A DNA stretch of 64,000 nt, from assembly GCA_051453625.1 (NCBI GenBank), contig JBOZIK010000001.1:269012762-269076761 (forward strand), read 5' to 3'. The DNA is from Welwitschia mirabilis (lineage: Eukaryota > Gnetophyta > Gnetopsida > Welwitschiales). How positions within the stretch are numbered: position 1 is the first letter of the stretch; each line of letters starts with the position of its first letter. The position numbers and the translations under genes are program-made. The notes beneath the pieces were generated by a model, which saw only the letters and a program-made list of their open reading frames with translations, was not told where the DNA came from and searched no databases. Below are positions 60,221 through 64,000 of this stretch, in pieces.

Positions 60221-62500
60221 TTGGTACATAATTAACTCAAGGTTTCTTTTTCTTTTTTTTTTTTAATTTTAAAAATGTACCACATTGTAGTAGATCATGT
60301 AAAAATAAAAAAATCCATTTATTATATTGTATTTAGAAATACATTTAGCTCCCTCTCAGGAAATTATAATGTAATATCAGGATTTTGTAGAGATTTTTAT
60401 AACTTTTTTAATTATATATGATAATTTTGATCTATTTGAATGTGATTCATCATGTTTATACTAGAGTCAAATTACAATATCATATGAACTTAATTTATGT
60501 AATTGGTTTTTTCTCTAGCCTATCACTATTCTTCCTTTTCTTATAGAATGAATGCTTGATTATAATTGGAACCTTTTGTTATTTTTTTCCTTAATATATT
60601 TTGAAATAGATTTGTAGTTTCTATTATCTTTAGATGTCTTAAGTCTTGGATATGTAGGTTGGCACAAAGTAAAATATTGTATTAACTTCTTTTTGTTATC
60701 ATAAAGTAATTCTTAATGTACAACTAATGGTGGGGTAGTAAAAACCTTACTACATGTAGTTTGTATGGTATAACAATTCTTAACCAAATAGACTTCATTA
60801 AGTTAGTCCTATATAAAAGAGTTGGAAAACCATTTCTCTTAGACCTTATTGTAGATGGAAAAATGCATTACTTGTAGGTTTGTTAAGAGCCTACAATGAA
60901 ACATATCTATTTGCACTAGATGTGAAGATTTGATGTCAAATATTCTAGATAGTTTTCTATGTTGTTTATGGATGATGTAATGATTAGTAAGTAAATAAAA
61001 GGAAGTAATAGCTTAGAGATACAAAAAACTATTTAAGAATTGAAGGGGTTTAAAACTGGCAAACCAAAAGACAAATATCTACCTTACCTCCTTTATAAGA
61101 AAAAATGTAAATATACTAATCAATATAAGTGATACATTATGATAATTAGAATTGAGGTTAGAACATATTGCAGAAAGTTATTTAAATGCAAAGATCTTAT
61201 ACCCCAAGACCTAACAACCTTTCTAAAATGAGTATCTCTTTTAGCTAGACCTTAACTTTAGGGTTTAAAATAAGCTCTAGCTTCAAGCTCTTAAGGTTGC
61301 GTTAAAGATTTTAAAATTTTATTACTTATTATATTAAAATAAAATGTCCTTTATTATTAATTAGCACCACTACCACTTTTGTTATGTTATAATACATCCT
61401 TAATGAATTTTTTATTTTGGTCACCCATTAGTTAGGCAAATAATATAAGTAAAACAAGAAGGTACCATCAAGCTATAATGGTGTTAATGTGGGTCATTAT
61501 GAAAAATTAATATGGGTGAATAATATTGATCATATCCCTGATTTAGTCTTATCTTAGGTAAAGGAGAATTTAACATAAGAAAAGTTGCATGTTGGGGGTA
61601 AGGAATTGTATGTTTAATTACTAAGCACCTTAAAGTTTATTTTTATGTTTGCTCTCCTTTTATTACATAACATCATGGAGTATCTAGAAGAGTATTAGTT
61701 AAGATTAATGTTGTTAGTATATTTACTTCTATAAAATTCTTTCTTACTCTTAGTAGTTAATTTATATTAAATGTTATATATTGTTGGATGTATTTACTAG
61801 CCTTCATGTTGCTTCTAGTATGATTTAATGTTGTTATATTATGCATGGTATAGTTATACAATGATGCAAGTCTAGAATATTCCTTAATATTATGGTTGCT
61901 CCTAGTATGTCTTAAGGCATTCTAGGTATGTATTTTATATGTGTTTTTTTTATATGTTCATGTATATGAATTAAATATCTTAAGTATTTATTTGTTATAA
62001 TGTGCACATAATGATATAATAGTAGTGGTTTGTCTATGATGCTTGCTAAAATAATTAAGCATTTAATTAGATTTCTATATCCTTTAACTCTGTGATGCTA
62101 AGTTTTATTGACACTAGTGATTTAATTAGTGACATATAGACTATTTCCTTTTAGAATTCTATACTGTCTATATCATTAGATTCATTGTGTTATGTTATAA
62201 AAGGAGTTGTTATGAGAACCCTGTCAAATTGGTGCATTAATCATATTTTTGAATAAGTTTACTATAATGTTTATTCTATTATAATACTTCTCTCCTCTTA
62301 GATCTCATCAAGTTGTGGGAAGAAAAAAAGGGTCTTTTACGCTCAATGATTGAGGTTGATAATGGATAATTATGGCTAAGTAACCAAGGCATTCACTATA
62401 AATATACATTTAAATATTAATTTATGATTTATATTATAATTTATGTTTATTATCATCATTCATGTATTAGAATTTGTTATTAAGAATGGCTATTATGACC
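60221..62500. other. Unassigned AT-rich region
   Basis: No domain recognised on either strand. A T-rich run lies at 60247-60265. A weak internal similarity between about 61805 and 61895 ('ttgct(t/c)ctagtatg') and a TATAAAAGG-like box at about 62190 are the only features. It may be older LTR or LINE sequence. Confidence 0.4.
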
Positions 62501-63062
62501 TCAAGAGTTCTTGAATGTCTCCCTCCTATATTTTTACACATATGTATTATGCATATGTATGTATATATGTGTGTGATATTATTTTGTATTATTTCATTTT
62601 AGTTTGTCATCATACTTTTCTTCTAATTGAGTTAAATATTGAGTTCTTACATTATTCCTTCATTGTTTCATGCATATGTTTGCCCACATGCCCATTAATA
62701 TGGATCACCTTGATCTATCTTATACTCATGTGCATTGGTGGAGATGGGAATGAGGCCTAATATAGAACTACATGTGGTTTGAACACCTTTGGATGAGGAT
62801 ACATATGTGTGGTTACTTAGCTATTGGTGCAACCAATCACTTGACCATGAGTTCACATCTGTATTATGTGTTTCTAATAAAGATCTTAGAAATTATATTT
62901 AAGTAAAATCTATTATGTTCTTATTTAATAATATTAAGATTAGATGTGGTGTTGATTAGGTGAGCTATCATCATATAGTTCTCCTAAGGTGTAGCCTATG
63001 GATAACTGAGAGGTAAGTCTCTTAATGGAAATCTAATTAATCTCTTACAATAGCTAATCATG

Positions 63063-63081
63063 TAATTAATTAATTAATTAA
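63063..63081. repeat. (TTAA)n microsatellite
   Basis: Four to five copies of 'taat/ttaa' in 'gtaattaattaattaattaa'. A short simple repeat. Confidence 0.8.
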
Positions 63082-63381
63082 AATAAAAAAATTATGATTC
63101 TTAAGAATAATACAAGGCTAGATTATGATAAGTCTACCTAACCCTTATCCACTAAACTTTCAAATAATAATGAGTTTTTAAGGTCTATATGGATTTATGC
63201 TTTATGACAAAACATTTTGGATTGTTGAGTCCTCCATATTGATGTTTCACACTTCTTCTAGTTTTTCTGTTATTATGAAAACATGTAAGATAATTTGAAT
63301 GGGTAAGAACAAAGCCCTTATACTAAAAAACTATTGATTTTACTCTAGCCAGATGCACCAAAAAATATCTAGCTAGAGTGC

Positions 63382-63406
63382 CACATCATTTTTGAAAAAT
63401 GATGTG
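63382..63406. repeat. 12-bp perfect inverted repeat
   Basis: 'cacatcattttt' and its reverse complement 'aaaaatgatgtg' are separated by one base. It could form a hairpin in single-stranded form. No role is evident. Confidence 0.7.
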
Positions 63407-64000
63407 ATTTCTTCATATGTCAAATTATCCCCATCATAGATATGATTAGGGACACTTAATTTTTACATATAATTAGCTACCCCTTAGATAAGACTACACT
63501 CTAGAAAAAAGTACCTTATAAAGTCTATTTCTTGATAGCATAGAGTGCATTTTAATACCATGTTAAAACTATTCCTTATTAAAATATCTTAAGTGAGTAA
63601 ACTTTGGTGTTAGATTATCCATTTAAAGAGCTTAACTTTTGGGGCATAAAGAAGGTGAAATAGAACTCTCCACCCTAGTTATTCTTCATAGGATTTAATC
63701 ACAAGATGGAATATCCATTTGAAACCTCAAGAATTCTTGAAAGTGATCTAATATAATTAGTTTTCTCCTATGGCTTATGCTTATTTAGAATATGAAGTAG
63801 CTCTACCATTTCCTCCCACATGTTCACTTTAAGTGTGCTTATCAAGTAGAACCACTAACCTTTCTTAACCATTATCTATTAAGTGCTAAATCAGATCAAG
63901 GAACTTTTGCTTAACTATTATTATGGTTTTTTCTTGAATAAAGAGGCTATCAACTAGGATTTTTCCTAATCCAAAGCTCTATTTACCTAGGGATTAGAGG

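Larger units (their letters stand above)
62501..64000. other. Unassigned AT-rich region with simple repeats
   Basis: Contains a TA/TG-rich stretch (62535-62575), a short 'ttaa' repeat (63063-63081) and an inverted repeat (63382-63406). The - strand from 63900 to 63340 has loosely open frames, but nothing I can tie to a family. Confidence 0.4.

Noticed and set aside
63340-63900. Possible LINE 3' (zinc-finger RVT) domain on the - strand
   Set aside because: Only isolated residues (MWHSS, FFGASG) recall the motif; spacing and surrounding blocks do not fit, so it was left unassigned.

Overview
This window looks like intergenic heterochromatin from a plant nuclear genome. It is very AT-rich (by eye about 30% GC), has no intact cellular gene, and consists almost entirely of decayed repeats: a macrosatellite, a stack of nested LTR retrotransposons and one LINE fragment. 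The retrotransposon lineages (Ty1/copia with a GAG_pre-integrase domain, Ty3 Tat/Athila-type with a tRNA-Asp-like primer site and a third ORF, and an L1-like LINE) are typical of seed plants. Nearly all coding traces carry stops of the C-to-T / G-to-A kind. This pattern resembles very low-GC gymnosperm genomes in which methylated retrotransposons have decayed by cytosine deamination. Welwitschia (known for about 29% GC) would fit, but the species is a guess.

Layout. 1-480: unassigned sequence and a degenerate roughly 60-bp tandem repeat. 481-16240: three full and one partial tandem copies of a 3.9-4.1 kb unit with no recognisable coding capacity. One unit carries a 283-bp tRNA-related insertion flanked by a 15-bp direct repeat. 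16241-18472: 5' part of a decayed Ty1/copia element on the + strand, interrupted inside its reverse transcriptase; it resumes at 53518.

Inside that copia copy lies a Tat/Athila-type element on the + strand (called Z here; LTRs 18473-19912 and 25261-26143 plus 52961-53517; target duplication AGAAG). Inside Z's 3' LTR lies a second Tat/Athila element on the - strand (B; 26144-52960), which contains a duplicated gag-to-RNase H segment. Inside B, at the RNase H/integrase linker, lies a third Tat/Athila element on the + strand (A; 30845-43754), with three LTR copies and a nearly complete but stop-riddled gag-PR-RT-RH-IN-ORF3 order. This makes a four-level nest: copia, then Z, then B, then A.

53518-53889 completes more of the copia RT. 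The copia copy is then broken again by a fourth Tat-like element (Z3: LTR 53890-55331, primer site, gag, protease and start of RT to about 58600). 59040-60220 holds an L1-like LINE fragment on the - strand. 60221-64000 has no assignable content beyond small inverted and simple repeats.

No gene here is expected to make a functional protein. The value of the window is its insertion history, the mutation signature, family-specific GTC/GAC palindromic motifs in the non-coding parts of A and B, and the uncharacterised macrosatellite. All element names (A, B, C, Z, Z3) are local labels. Divergence figures are small hand counts, not computed alignments.
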